Assembly (NCBI GenBank): GCA_041941305.1
Contig: JBGTQJ010000013.1
Span: 1 to 64,000, forward strand
DNA from: JANSWP01 sp041941305
GTDB lineage: Bacteria > Bacteroidota > Bacteroidia > Chitinophagales > Saprospiraceae
Direction: 5' to 3'
Length of the DNA stretch: 64,000 nt
Below, piece by piece: positions 53,773 through 62,705 of this stretch. The first letter of the stretch is position 1; every line of letters begins with the position of its first letter. The position numbers and the translations under genes were made by a program. The notes beneath the pieces were generated by a model. The model saw nothing but the letters and a program-made list of their open reading frames with translations, ran no database searches and was not told the DNA's origin.

Positions 53773-56700
53773 TTAGTTACCTGTTTTTACAACTTTAATG
53801 GACTCTCCTACTCTACCATCTACCTCTAATCGAATGAAATAAATACCACTATTGTTTTCAGATAACAATACTAAAGTTCCACTCAGAGACAGTATTTCTT
53901 TGGACTCCAATTCCTGTCCTAAAACGTTGAAAACCACTAACCTGGAATTATCAAACGAATTTTCAATTTGATAATTTACAAATAACTGTTCCTTAAAAGG
54001 ATTGGGAGCAGCAGTTAGTTGATAGGAATTGGAATTCAACTCGTCGACAGAAGTAATTGAAGAGATATTGATAATGGTTGTAAATCCAACTGAACCACAA
54101 TCATTTGTTACGGTTAAAGTCACTTCGTATGCACCATTTGAAGTATAAGTATTGATAGGTGAAATTTCATTACTCGTATTTCCATCTCCAAAAATCCACT
54201 CATAAGTTACACCATATTCAGAAAGGTTTGTAAAGGTTACAACCCCAGTCTCTTCATTATAGTCAAAATTAGCAGTTGGCGTAACACCGACTTCAATAGA
54301 TTGTCCTTGAATCACTTCACTTTCACCTGCCGAATTAGATACTTCGAGGGTAACACTATACAATCCTGGATCTTCATAAACGACTACTGGATTTTGGTCA
54401 GTTGAAGTCTCAGGATTACCTCCTGGGAATGACCAATTCCAGGAAGTTGGAGCCCCCAAAGATTCATCAGTGAATTGGACAGTAAAAGGAGTACAGCCTG
54501 AGCTTCCACTATTGGAGAAATTTGCTGTAGGAGGAACCGCGTCAACTTCCACGTCAATTGTAATAACATGGCTGGCACAGGGATTAGTTGAGATTAACAT
54601 AACCTGGTAAGTTCCCGCATCTGTGTAGGTATGCACGGGGTTTTCTTCATTACTTCCATTTCCATCTCCAAAATCCCAGTCCCAAGTATCTGAATCTGTC
54701 GAAGTATTGGTAAAGGTCACAGTCCCTGAATTCACATCATAATCAAAGGAAGCTAAAGGCAGGCCTCTGACATTGATCAAATCAGATTGGTCAACGACAA
54801 ACGTTGCTCCACTTTGGGTGGTTACTTCTAATGTAATATCATAAGATCCAGCATCAGACCATGTAACTGATGGATTTGGGATATCAGAAGTAGCTGGATT
54901 ACCATTTTCAAATGTCCATAAATAAGTAGAAGTCGAATCAGAGAAGTCATTAAATTGAACCGTTAATGGCAAACATCCTTCTGTCACATCTACAGAGAAA
55001 ACAGGGTAAGCTGAACCTTCTTCCACTCTAAACCAATCAAGCGCCGCCTCAACCAGGTGACCTGAGCCTTGCATATCAGATGTTTCAAAAATGACCCGCA
55101 TTTCATCTGTTACAGCGATATAGTCTTTGATTAAAAATTTTGATTCAGGTCGCCATTCTCCCAAAGATTCTGTGATGGTCTCCAAAGTCACTTCATCTGT
55201 ACCATTATTAATTTTAATTTGGAAAGCATCGTTTGGATTCCCTTGACCACCATCATTTACGAACCATGCAAAATATTTTAAAATAGGAACATTGTAGGTT
55301 GTCAAATTCATAGGTGGAGAAGTCAAAATTACTACTCCATTATCGACATCATCATTTCCAACATTTCCACCGTTATTACCGGTTACATAGCATTGATCTC
55401 CTAAATCTCCATCAATATCAAATTCAGGATTAACCGTTAAGCTACCTTGGTTAAATGAGGTACCTATCGGTTCGCCTCTAGTCCAATCTCCTGATGAGGC
55501 TGTTGATTGAGTTTCCCAGCCCAGATCAACAATGAATTCATCCTGATACCCGTCATCCAGTTCTATGGTGAGCATTCCTGTATTGGAATCAATAATTAAT
55601 TCTTCTATCAGAACTGAATGGAAACCCCATTTACCTACCGTAATGGTATATTCTCCAAGGTTTACTCCAAAAAGAGTAAAAGTACCATCTGCTGCTGTAT
55701 TGGAATTATAAGAAATTGGATTCGTATTTGATACGGCTTCAATACGTGCGTTCGCAATTGGGGAACCATCTGCACTCCTTACTACTATACCTTGTACTTC
55801 GAGACTAGGAAGCGGATCCAATTCAACATTTAAAGTAGTCAATTCCCCATTCTCCAAAACTGCATCAACTGTTTTGGAAATAAAGCCATTAGCCTCAAAT
55901 AATACCTCAAATGTTCCTGGAATCGCTTGTCCGGTCTGATAGTTACCTGAAAGATCTGTTGTACCCAAATTAGCTTGCGACGAATTAATGGTAACTGAAG
56001 CACCAAAAATTGGAGCTCCATTAGAAGAATTTGTAACCTGGCCCTCTAACCAACAGGCTCTAACATAATCTGCATCCAAAACATACAAGCCATTTCCAAT
56101 ATCACTTACCAGCACAATTCCCGAGGGTAAAAAGGGATAAGCTCCCCAGGCTCCTGAAAAACCACCACCACCTCCAAAAAAGGTATCAAAGTTTCCTACT
56201 TCAATCAGGTTGTCAGGCTTGGAGGCATCTACGATTATTCCTCCGTCTGTATAATAGGAAATAATCAGCCAGTCTTGCCAAACATGCACATTGTGTGGAA
56301 TCACCCCCTCTCCCAACGTTTCAATTGGTACATATTGATCCAATTCTTGAATATCGCTTAAATCTGAAATATCATATGCTGCCACTGGGGCATTGGGACG
56401 TTCGTCTGTTGTAAAGACAACATCACTTGCGTCATTCAACCATGCATTATGGGTAAATGCAAAAGGAGTGGTTTGAGAAGCCAACTGTTGTACATTACCC
56501 TTATCACTTACATCATAAATAGCCAAATCTCCATTGCCAATTTGGGAAGCATAAAAAATATTATCACGTGTATAAGCATCATGTGCATATACTGGAGCCC
56601 CATAATCCACAAATATGGGATTTCCAGGGTCGGAAAACACATCCACAAACATTGCTCCTCCATTATTGAAGTTACACCCAACCAAATAACACCAACCAAA

Positions 56701-57132
56701 TTCATCAATATATAGGTTATGACAGGATTCCAAGGTTTTTGTTTGGCCATCTATATCCTGCAATTGCGGTTGCCATTCATACCATGTAATGTTGTCAGGG
56801 TGGTTGGTCATATCGATTACCAAAAGCCCATTTGAAGTTTCGTTGGTGACATAAACGTGATTTCCCCATGCTTTTATATCTCTCCAGGTGGACTGAGGTC
56901 CAGGAATAAACTGGACTTCAAATGCATCTTCTGGATCAACTACACTTACAATAGAAGTACCTGTTTGTGTTCCAACTATTGCGTATTCTTCCCCTGTTAC
57001 TGGATCTACCCAGCCCCAAACATCATTTAACCCCTGAGTGTACTGCACCTGGTCCATAAGGGTCATATTCAATTGTCCAAAACAAAGGCAGTTGACAAAC
57101 AGTGTCAAAAGGATAATAATTGTCTTTTTCAT
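53773..57132 (-). CDS. Choice-of-anchor B protein with PKD repeats and T9SS sorting domain
   Basis: From the ATG at 57132 this is 1,119 residues (an upstream in-frame start at 57231 would add 33 residues and bury the signal peptide). Order: signal peptide MKKTIIILLTLFVNCLCFG; choice-of-anchor B domain about 20-385 (DVWGWVDPVTGEEYAIVGT, STWRDIKAWGNHVYV, SHNLYIDE-like CHNLYIDEFGWCYLVG, HNVHVWQDWLIISYYTDGG in part), a LVIVD-type propeller; a carboxypeptidase-regulatory-like segment about 395-540; a MAM-like region about 545-700; four PKD-like domains (WDFGDGNGSNEENP, WIFGDGNTSN); and a type A T9SS tail. It should be a secreted surface protein. It is adjacent to a paralogue lacking PKD domains. 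Function unknown. Confidence 0.88.
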   Translation of the reverse strand: MKKTIIILLTLFVNCLCFGQLNMTLMDQVQYTQGLNDVWGWVDPVTGEEYAIVGTQTGTSIVSVVDPEDAFEVQFIPGPQSTWRDIKAWGNHVYVTNETSNGLLVIDMTNHPDNITWYEWQPQLQDIDGQTKTLESCHNLYIDEFGWCYLVGCNFNNGGAMFVDVFSDPGNPIFVDYGAPVYAHDAYTRDNIFYASQIGNGDLAIYDVSDKGNVQQLASQTTPFAFTHNAWLNDASDVVFTTDERPNAPVAAYDISDLSDIQELDQYVPIETLGEGVIPHNVHVWQDWLIISYYTDGGIIVDASKPDNLIEVGNFDTFFGGGGGFSGAWGAYPFLPSGIVLVSDIGNGLYVLDADYVRACWLEGQVTNSSNGAPIFGASVTINSSQANLGTTDLSGNYQTGQAIPGTFEVLFEANGFISKTVDAVLENGELTTLNVELDPLPSLEVQGIVVRSADGSPIANARIEAVSNTNPISYNSNTAADGTFTLFGVNLGEYTITVGKWGFHSVLIEELIIDSNTGMLTIELDDGYQDEFIVDLGWETQSTASSGDWTRGEPIGTSFNQGSLTVNPEFDIDGDLGDQCYVTGNNGGNVGNDDVDNGVVILTSPPMNLTTYNVPILKYFAWFVNDGGQGNPNDAFQIKINNGTDEVTLETITESLGEWRPESKFLIKDYIAVTDEMRVIFETSDMQGSGHLVEAALDWFRVEEGSAYPVFSVDVTEGCLPLTVQFNDFSDSTSTYLWTFENGNPATSDIPNPSVTWSDAGSYDITLEVTTQSGATFVVDQSDLINVRGLPLASFDYDVNSGTVTFTNTSTDSDTWDWDFGDGNGSNEENPVHTYTDAGTYQVMLISTNPCASHVITIDVEVDAVPPTANFSNSGSSGCTPFTVQFTDESLGAPTSWNWSFPGGNPETSTDQNPVVVYEDPGLYSVTLEVSNSAGESEVIQGQSIEVGVTPTANFDYNEETGVVTFTNLSEYGVTYEWIFGDGNTSNEISPINTYTSNGAYEVTLTVTNDCGSVGFTTIINISSITSVDELNSNSYQLTAAPNPFKEQLFVNYQIENSFDNSRLVVFNVLGQELESKEILSLSGTLVLLSENNSGIYFIRLEVDGRVGESIKVVKTGN

Positions 57133-57232
57133 ATTCAGGTTAGTTATTGAAATTTTGATATGTGGATTTAAAACCGGTAGAGGCGTGTAAATGCTTTTTA
57201 GAATCAGGGTAATGCTTTTGTTAAAAAGCACG

Positions 57233-57240
57233 CAAATATA
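57233..57240 (-). promoter_or_regulatory. Possible -7 box for the PKD choice-of-anchor B gene
   Basis: On the minus strand TATATTTG matches TAnnTTTG about 100 bases upstream of the ATG at 57132. No -33 TTTG is found at 19 bases, so confidence is limited. It also overlaps the alternative start region at 57231, which supports the downstream start. Confidence 0.35.
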
Positions 57241-57334
57241 AAATTTATTAATTCGTATACGGGCTGGATATTTGCCTTAGTGAAGTTTTGTGTTTTTAAT
57301 GACAAGAGTTATTTTGACTGGTCTTGGTAAAAAT

Positions 57335-59740
57335 TTATCTCCCTTTGATTAATTTAATAGCTTTAGTTATTTCATTATCTATCCTAAACACCAAAAAATA
57401 AGTACTTGGCACTATTTCAGCATCAAATTGAATTGTACCATGAGTATTCTGTAATTGTATTTCTTCAACTTTTTGCCCTAAAGCATTGAAAATCAAGGCA
57501 TCTAACTTAATATACCCTTCTTCGACTTTGTAATCAATAAATAGATTATTATAGAAAGGATTTGGGTATACCCTAAATTTTGCCAAGTCATCAATTACTT
57601 CAAAATCTGAGTTATTAAGTCCTTCCTTCACTTCAAACAAATCAATGCCTGCCTCAACTGAATGTCCAAATTCAACATCATCTGCGACTTCTAATATTAA
57701 CTGCATTTCATCAGTGATTTCCAACAATTTCGCCAAGTCAAATGAGTAAAAAACCCAATCCCCTGTAGATTCAGATAAACTTTCAATTAGGATGGTCTCC
57801 AAACCATTGCTTAAAAAAACCTTTAATGTGTCATTTGGAAGGTCACCAGTAGGACTTGCACCCCCAAAAAACCATAAATGAAAGCTGAGAATTGGTCTGT
57901 TATAATTACTAATTTTAAAAACTGGAGAAGTTAGTATCGTGGTACCATTATCTACATCTTTATCAAACTTTGAGGTACTCAATACACCAGTTACGTAACA
58001 GTTACCATCAAAATCCTCTTCAACATCATTGCCTGGATTTACAGGAAATCCTTCATGTTTGGTACCCGTTGGTATGCCTCTTTCCCAATGCCCTGAAGTT
58101 GCGTCGCCTGATACCTTCCAGCCAAAGTCGATATTGAAATTGTCTTGATAAAATCTTTCTAGTTCATATTGTTGACTTTCAACTTGATCAATATTTTGAT
58201 TTTCAAATCCCAGGTTTTCCCAACCCCAGGCTCCAACATAGACAGTATATTCTCCAGTAACAACTGGCAATTCAAAATTGCCTTCAATATCTGTATTGGT
58301 CGTAAAACTCAAATTTTCATTTTCTATCAAAATAATGGCATTTTCAATAGGGTTTCCAGAGCCCTTTTCGATTACATTTCCGTTTATTGAGTAAACTGGT
58401 AATGGTTCCATTTCAATGTTTAATATAGTTACCTCCCCGTTTTTCAACTCTACTTCAACTACAGCATCAAAATATCTTGGTTCTGTCACTTTGATTTCAA
58501 AATTCCCTGATAAACCATGACCTGTGGCATAATCTCCTGAAAACCCGGTAAAAGCTCCATTTTTTTCATCAGATTGAATCTTCAAATCAGCACCAATTAT
58601 TGGTGCTCCTGTTTGTGCGTCTGTAACTTTTCCTTCCAACCAACAAGCATTATTATAATTTGGTTGGAGGACAAAAAGTCCACTTTCAATGTCACTTACA
58701 AGCGTTAAACCTGAAGGCAAAAAAGGATATGCCCCCCAGGCCCCATGAAATTTATTATTGTGCTGCATGTGCGTGTCATAATTCCCTACTTCAATCAAAT
58801 TATCTGGAAAAGTAGCATCCACGATAACTAAGCCATCTGTATAATGAGAAATAACTAAAAACTCCTCCTTAACATGAACATTGTGAGGGATTACTCCTCT
58901 TCCAATTGTTTTTTGAGGTCTGAATTCATCTAATAATTGAATATCACTTAAATCAGAAATATCATACGCAGCAGTAGAAGCATTGGCTTTTTCATCTGTA
59001 GTAAACAAATATTTTTCATCGTCTGATAGCCAGGTATTATGGGTAAAATTGAATGGAGTTTTTTGCAATGCAAGTAATATTGGATTGGCTTTATCAGAAA
59101 CATCATAAACACCAAAATGCCCCTCCCCTATTTCGGAAGTATACATTTTATCATTTCTTGCATATACATCATGGGAATAGGTCGGACTTCCAAAACCTTC
59201 AAATAAAGGATTTCCTGGTTCAGAAAAAACATCCAGGAAAATGATTCCACCTTCATTGACATTACATCCTGATAAATAACACCAACCTTTTTCATCTATG
59301 AATAAATTGTGGCAAGTCTTTAGGGTATCTTCCCCAAATACAGGCTTCCAATTGAAATAATTTGCATCATTAGGTAGTTCAGACAGATCAATTACAGTCA
59401 ATCCATCATCTCCATCTCCAACATCTGTTGTAACGAAAGCATAATTTCCCCAGGTTTTTAAATCTCTCCAGGTTGAAGTGGCTCCATCGATTCTTGCTAC
59501 TTCTGAGGGATTACTCGCGTCTGAAAGAGAAACAATAGAAATTCCAGTACGAAGTCCCACCAATGCATATTCTGTTCCATCCGGAGCTACATATCCCCAA
59601 ACATCATTTGTTCGAAGAGAATCGTAAGAGAGTTGTCCAACCAAATTCACATTCAATTGTCCAAAAGCGATGAATGATAAAAAGGAAAAGGTAAACGAGA
59701 AAATAATTTTTTCGAAGGACAACAATTTGAAAATCATCAT
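57335..59740 (-). CDS. Choice-of-anchor B protein with T9SS sorting domain (paralogue)
   Basis: This 801-residue protein has a signal peptide (MMIFKLLSFEKIIFSFTFSF, ending near AFGQ) and the same opening order as its neighbour: an anchor B/LVIVD propeller about 30-390 (NDVWGYVAPDGTEYALVG, TWRDLKTWGNYAFV, CHNLFIDEKGWCYLSG, HNVHVKEEFLVISHYTDG), two carboxypeptidase-regulatory-like modules (VTDAQTGAPIIGADLKI; IENAIILIENE), a MAM-like region, and a C-terminal T9SS type A domain (FRVYPNPFYNNLFIDY). It lacks the PKD block of the neighbouring gene. The two clearly arose by tandem duplication. It has its own -7 box at 59758. Surface location is well supported; function unknown. Confidence 0.88.
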   Translation of the reverse strand: MMIFKLLSFEKIIFSFTFSFLSFIAFGQLNVNLVGQLSYDSLRTNDVWGYVAPDGTEYALVGLRTGISIVSLSDASNPSEVARIDGATSTWRDLKTWGNYAFVTTDVGDGDDGLTVIDLSELPNDANYFNWKPVFGEDTLKTCHNLFIDEKGWCYLSGCNVNEGGIIFLDVFSEPGNPLFEGFGSPTYSHDVYARNDKMYTSEIGEGHFGVYDVSDKANPILLALQKTPFNFTHNTWLSDDEKYLFTTDEKANASTAAYDISDLSDIQLLDEFRPQKTIGRGVIPHNVHVKEEFLVISHYTDGLVIVDATFPDNLIEVGNYDTHMQHNNKFHGAWGAYPFLPSGLTLVSDIESGLFVLQPNYNNACWLEGKVTDAQTGAPIIGADLKIQSDEKNGAFTGFSGDYATGHGLSGNFEIKVTEPRYFDAVVEVELKNGEVTILNIEMEPLPVYSINGNVIEKGSGNPIENAIILIENENLSFTTNTDIEGNFELPVVTGEYTVYVGAWGWENLGFENQNIDQVESQQYELERFYQDNFNIDFGWKVSGDATSGHWERGIPTGTKHEGFPVNPGNDVEEDFDGNCYVTGVLSTSKFDKDVDNGTTILTSPVFKISNYNRPILSFHLWFFGGASPTGDLPNDTLKVFLSNGLETILIESLSESTGDWVFYSFDLAKLLEITDEMQLILEVADDVEFGHSVEAGIDLFEVKEGLNNSDFEVIDDLAKFRVYPNPFYNNLFIDYKVEEGYIKLDALIFNALGQKVEEIQLQNTHGTIQFDAEIVPSTYFLVFRIDNEITKAIKLIKGR

Positions 59741-59757
59741 AGCTTATACATTTTAAG

Positions 59758-59765
59758 CAAAGCTA
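59758..59765 (-). promoter_or_regulatory. Possible -7 box for the shorter choice-of-anchor B gene
   Basis: TAGCTTTG on the minus strand matches TAnnTTTG and lies 18 bases upstream of the first ATG at 59740. No -33 element is clear at 19 bases. If this is the promoter, the 5' leader would be only about 10 bases. Confidence 0.35.
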
Positions 59766-59878
59766 ACAGGTCAACAGCAAGAATTCATTTTTTGATTAAA
59801 AAAGATGAGATATTGGTATGATGTCCAACAAAAAGGAAAAAATTCAACCATTAAAATTCAATATGCCAAAACGCCAAT

Positions 59879-60328
59879 TTATTGTGGCATTTTTGATTTA
59901 ACCCAATCCACCAGACTATTGATATCCTGGTCAATCAGTTTTGCTTTTGGATGTAAAAAAGTGTAACTCTTCATAGGCATGTGTCTGGATGAAACTTCTT
60001 CCACAGTTTCTTCAAGTTTATGGGATCTCTTTTTACCATCATAAGTTCCCCATTCTGAGAAATTGAGATTTTGCCTTCCTCCCTTGATATGCCCTTTTAT
60101 CCACCAACTCACAGGTGCAATATTGGTATACCAGGGATATTTGGTTTCAAAGGAATGACAGTCATAGCAGGCATTTTTAAAAATTTCTGCTACTTGTTGA
60201 GGAGCTTGTTCTATTACCAAAAAATCATTTTGAGGAGGATATTCAGGTTTCGACTTATCAATTCTAAAAAATTGAATAATCACTAAGACCACTAATAAGC
60301 CCCAAAGAATCTTTTTTCGTTTGCTCAT
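59879..60328 (-). CDS. Haem-binding domain (Haem_bd) membrane-anchored protein
   Basis: This 149-residue protein has one N-terminal membrane segment (ILWGLLVVLVIIQFF, 7-21) and a periplasmic domain with the haem c motif CYDCH (Cys54, Cys57, His58). KYPWYTNIAPVSWW and RHMPMKSYTFLHPKAKL match the Haem_bd family, in which a Met near the RHMP segment may be the second haem ligand. It likely shuttles electrons in the periplasm. It is a single gene between the anchor B paralogue and a broken aquaporin gene. Confidence 0.88.
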   Translation of the reverse strand: MSKRKKILWGLLVVLVIIQFFRIDKSKPEYPPQNDFLVIEQAPQQVAEIFKNACYDCHSFETKYPWYTNIAPVSWWIKGHIKGGRQNLNFSEWGTYDGKKRSHKLEETVEEVSSRHMPMKSYTFLHPKAKLIDQDINSLVDWVKSKMPQ

Positions 60329-60345
60329 TTTCTTTTTTGGAATAA

Positions 60346-60398
60346 AAATGAAAATGAAAATGAAAAATTAGGTGCCAGAACCATTTTCATTTTCATTT
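60346..60398. repeat. AAAATG/CATTTT inverted repeat
   Basis: AAATGAAAATGAAAAT (60346-60361) is followed after 21 bases by its reverse complement (60383-60398). The left side is itself a short tandem array of AAAATG. It lies between the aquaporin pseudogene and the haem protein and could serve as a weak transcription stop for the pseudogene strand. Confidence 0.6.
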
Positions 60399-60433
60399 AA
60401 CAAGAACATTAATTCATTTTGTTTACTATATAT

Positions 60434-60766
60434 TTAATCATCTCCATTTACGTACTTAAATGTCACTGCTGCCAAAGCGGCGGCGGGCGGCGTACTTAAA
60501 TATCCTGCAATTAGTGCAACAATTATCCCTCCTAATAATTGTTAAAGAAAATATCCTGTCAAATCAGAAGCAGCCATCTTTCCCCTCATCCAAACACCAA
60601 GCCTTACCGCCGGATTATATTGTGCCCCAGAAATATGTCCTCCTGCGTAAACCATAATCATAAGAGAACTACCAATAGCTATTGCACCCAAAGGGTGTGA
60701 CCCAGCCATACATAAAGTGAGTATTAAAAAGAATGTACCAATGAATTCAACGGTGTATTTTTTCAT
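60434..60766 (-). pseudogene. Aquaporin/MIP family pseudogene, N-terminal half only
   Basis: The start at 60766 gives MKKYTVEFIGTFFLIL and the first pore motif GAQYNPAVRLG (Asn51-Pro52-Ala53), as in aquaporins and glycerol facilitators. After residue 74 (TGYFL) an in-frame TAA (60542-60544) interrupts. The same frame then continues for 35 codons as convincing MIP sequence (QLLGGIIVALIAGYL) to TAA 60434-60436. The whole second half, with the second NPA, is missing: about 110 of the usual 220-240 residues. CGTACTTAAAT occurs twice near the truncated end (60450 and 60490), perhaps a scar of deletion. It should be non-functional. Confidence 0.85.
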
Positions 60767-60863
60767 TGATCTTCGTTTTGTTAGTTAAAAATTAAGTCGG
60801 TTATTTACGTTCGAGTCAAATTTACTAAAAATTTGGAGATCAGATAGTTAGGTTGCATTTCAC

Positions 60864-60894
60864 AAAAAAAGCCCCTTTGCTTGGCAAAGAGGCT
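60864..60894 (-). terminator. Orphan intrinsic terminator on the minus strand
   Basis: On the minus strand, GCCTCTTTGC-CAA-GCAAAGGGGC (60893-60871, one mismatch) is followed by seven T. No coding gene on that strand lies within reach upstream, since dapB is on the plus strand. This points to a short non-coding transcript. Confidence 0.7.
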
Positions 60895-61000
60895 GTAAGG
60901 TGCTTATTTGTTTGTTGTACAAAGTGTCAGCCAGAGATAGGAAAGAAAAGTACAACAAACATGATTTAGGACTAGGAAAAAATTATTTGGTCACTTTTTT
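60864..61000 (-). ncRNA. Candidate small RNA upstream of dapB, antisense direction
   Basis: The minus strand of the 60767-61108 spacer carries a 12-bp perfect stem TGTTTGTTGTAC / GTACAACAAACA (60961-60950 and 60920-60909) with a 29-base loop, followed about 15 bases later by a strong intrinsic terminator (60864-60894). A stem plus terminator without an ORF is what a small RNA looks like. The 5' end is a guess; no full promoter consensus was seen. It could instead be the leftover end of a lost gene. Confidence 0.35.
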
Positions 61001-61108
61001 CAGATAATATTTTTAATTTTTCAACACAGACAATTTTGGTGGTCTTTTGGCAGGAGGTAAATGCTTTAATCAGAATACCGTCAAAATTTTAAAGAATTAT
61101 TTTTTTTG

Positions 61109-61825
61109 ATGAAAATTGCCATCATTGGTTATGGAAAAATGGGAAGGGTAATCGAGTCGCTGGCGACTCAAAAGGGTCATGAAATTGTTTTGAAGATAAA
61201 TAGTAAAAATTTACATGATTTTAACCCTAAAAATCTAATTAAAGCAGAGGTGGCAATTGAGTTTAGTCGACCTGAAAGCGCCTTTCAAAATATTACAAAA
61301 TGTCTGGAAGTTGGACTTCCCGTCGTTACAGGCACTACGGCTTGGTTAGGTCAATTGGAGGAAGCAAAGGCCATTTGTACCAAGAATAATGGAGCGCTTT
61401 TATTTGCCTCCAATTTTAGTATTGGTGTCAATATCTTTTTTGAAATCAATAAGCAATTGGCGAGGATGATGGATGGACATAGTCAATATAATATTTCAAT
61501 GGAGGAGATTCATCATACCCAAAAGCTTGATGCCCCTAGTGGGACAGCCATTACCCTTGCCGAAGGAATCATTTCTGAAATACAACGGAAATTAAACTGG
61601 TCCAAGGAACAAGAAACTACCCCCTCAGAATTAGCAATTAAGTCAAAAAGGATTGAAAATGTGCCTGGCACACATATAATTAATTATGATTCTGAAGTAG
61701 ATAGTATAGAAATCAAGCATACTGCTCATTCACGAGAGGGCTTTGCCAGCGGTGCAATATTGGCTGCAGAATGGATAATTGGTAAAGTGGGTTATTTCGA
61801 GATGAAACATATGCTTGGTTTTTAA
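61109..61825 (+). CDS. dapB: 4-hydroxy-tetrahydrodipicolinate reductase
   Basis: From the ATG at 61109 this is 238 residues (a TTG one codon earlier is in frame). DapB reduces 4-hydroxy-tetrahydrodipicolinate with NAD(P)H in the lysine/diaminopimelate pathway. The nucleotide-binding motif is IIGYGKMG (5-12). The signature EEIHHTQKLDAPSGTA (about 133-148) contains the catalytic His and Lys region. FASNFSIGVNIFFEIN and the C-terminal SREGFASGAILAAEWI are typical. Length is at the short end, usual for Bacteroidota DapB. It is a single gene, convergent with the YfiT-like gene 14 bases away. Confidence 0.95.
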   Translation: MKIAIIGYGKMGRVIESLATQKGHEIVLKINSKNLHDFNPKNLIKAEVAIEFSRPESAFQNITKCLEVGLPVVTGTTAWLGQLEEAKAICTKNNGALLFASNFSIGVNIFFEINKQLARMMDGHSQYNISMEEIHHTQKLDAPSGTAITLAEGIISEIQRKLNWSKEQETTPSELAIKSKRIENVPGTHIINYDSEVDSIEIKHTAHSREGFASGAILAAEWIIGKVGYFEMKHMLGF

Positions 61826-61839
61826 AAAGTTTGATTGCC

Positions 61840-62388
61840 TTACCATCCTTTCCTTAATTTTAGCTGGTTAACATGTTCAAAATGATGTTCACAATGCCAG
61901 GCATAAAGCGGCAACATTTCTCTTAAACTAATCTCCTTTCCATTTTCGGGATGAATGAATGTTCTTTTCCAATCTTCATCTGATAAATTATTTAACAAAA
62001 TAATCCATCTTTTATGAAGACTTTCTAACAAATCAAGTGAAACCTCAATTGGTGTATTTTCATAATCCATCATTTCGGCAAACTTACCTTCAAGATAAGC
62101 TTTAATTACCGGCTTTTCTTCAGTCATCGCCCATCTAAAACGTAGATAACTATTGAGATGACTATCTGGCATATGGTGAATGACCTGTCGAACAGTCCAA
62201 CCTCCCGGTCGATATTTGCTGTCTAACTGTTTTTCATTAAAAGTGGAAACCAGCTTTCGAAATTTTCCAGGAAATTCCTCAATCGTCAAAAGATAGTTAT
62301 TCTGTTCTGTGCCTGAATAATTTGGATCATATTGAAAGTCACCAATGGGGTATTTTAGTTTTTCTAGATTTTGGACATCGTTGGACAT
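61840..62388 (-). CDS. YfiT/DinB-family bacillithiol transferase-like metal-dependent protein
   Basis: From the ATG at 62388 this is 182 residues (MSNDVQNLEKLKYPIGDF); an upstream start at 62454 would add 22 poor residues. The four-helix DinB-like fold is indicated by PGGWTVRQVIHHMPDSHLNSY (in part, His-rich near 73-80) and the C-terminal HCEHHFEHVNQLK, giving the three-His metal site. The YfiT subgroup acts in bacillithiol-dependent detoxification (S-transfer to xenobiotics); many Bacteroidota make bacillithiol. Length matches the subgroup. Confidence 0.85.
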   Translation of the reverse strand: MSNDVQNLEKLKYPIGDFQYDPNYSGTEQNNYLLTIEEFPGKFRKLVSTFNEKQLDSKYRPGGWTVRQVIHHMPDSHLNSYLRFRWAMTEEKPVIKAYLEGKFAEMMDYENTPIEVSLDLLESLHKRWIILLNNLSDEDWKRTFIHPENGKEISLREMLPLYAWHCEHHFEHVNQLKLRKGW

Positions 62389-62665
62389 AAATAAAGTATA
62401 TTTTATGAAGAAATTGGTGTAAAGAACTGAAAAAGGGCGGAAAAGACCGCCCATAAAAAGAGTTAAAAAAACACTTACTGATTTGCGAATTTTTTAATTT
62501 CAGGTGAATTCTTACAAGCAAACCTTTTTTAAATAAGAGAGCGATAATAGCATTGGGAGACGAAAATAGTCGATTAAATCCTATTAAAAAAATGAAAATA
62601 TTTTGAAATAAACGTGAAAAAAATTCATGAAACTTTTCTTTACTTTGAGTGTGTTCTTAGAGTTT

Positions 62666-62678
62666 GTATTTCAAATAC
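62666..62678. promoter_or_regulatory. Candidate LysR-type operator upstream of the LysR gene
   Basis: GTATTTCAAATAC is a perfect palindrome around C62672, lying 27 bases before the LysR-family start, and fits the T-N11-A pattern (T62665 to A62677). LysR regulators often bind such sites to control their own gene and a divergent one, here the YfiT-like gene 277 bases away. The rest of 62389-62705 shows no gene. Confidence 0.45.
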
Positions 62679-62705
62679 GATACACCTAACTAAAAATTCA
62701 ACCTT

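Noticed and set aside
960..60766. Idea that TAA is read as sense in this organism
   Set aside because: Two genes have an internal TAA in good frame, but clear housekeeping genes (sucC, glnA, rimO) end normally at TAA or other stops without read-through sequence.
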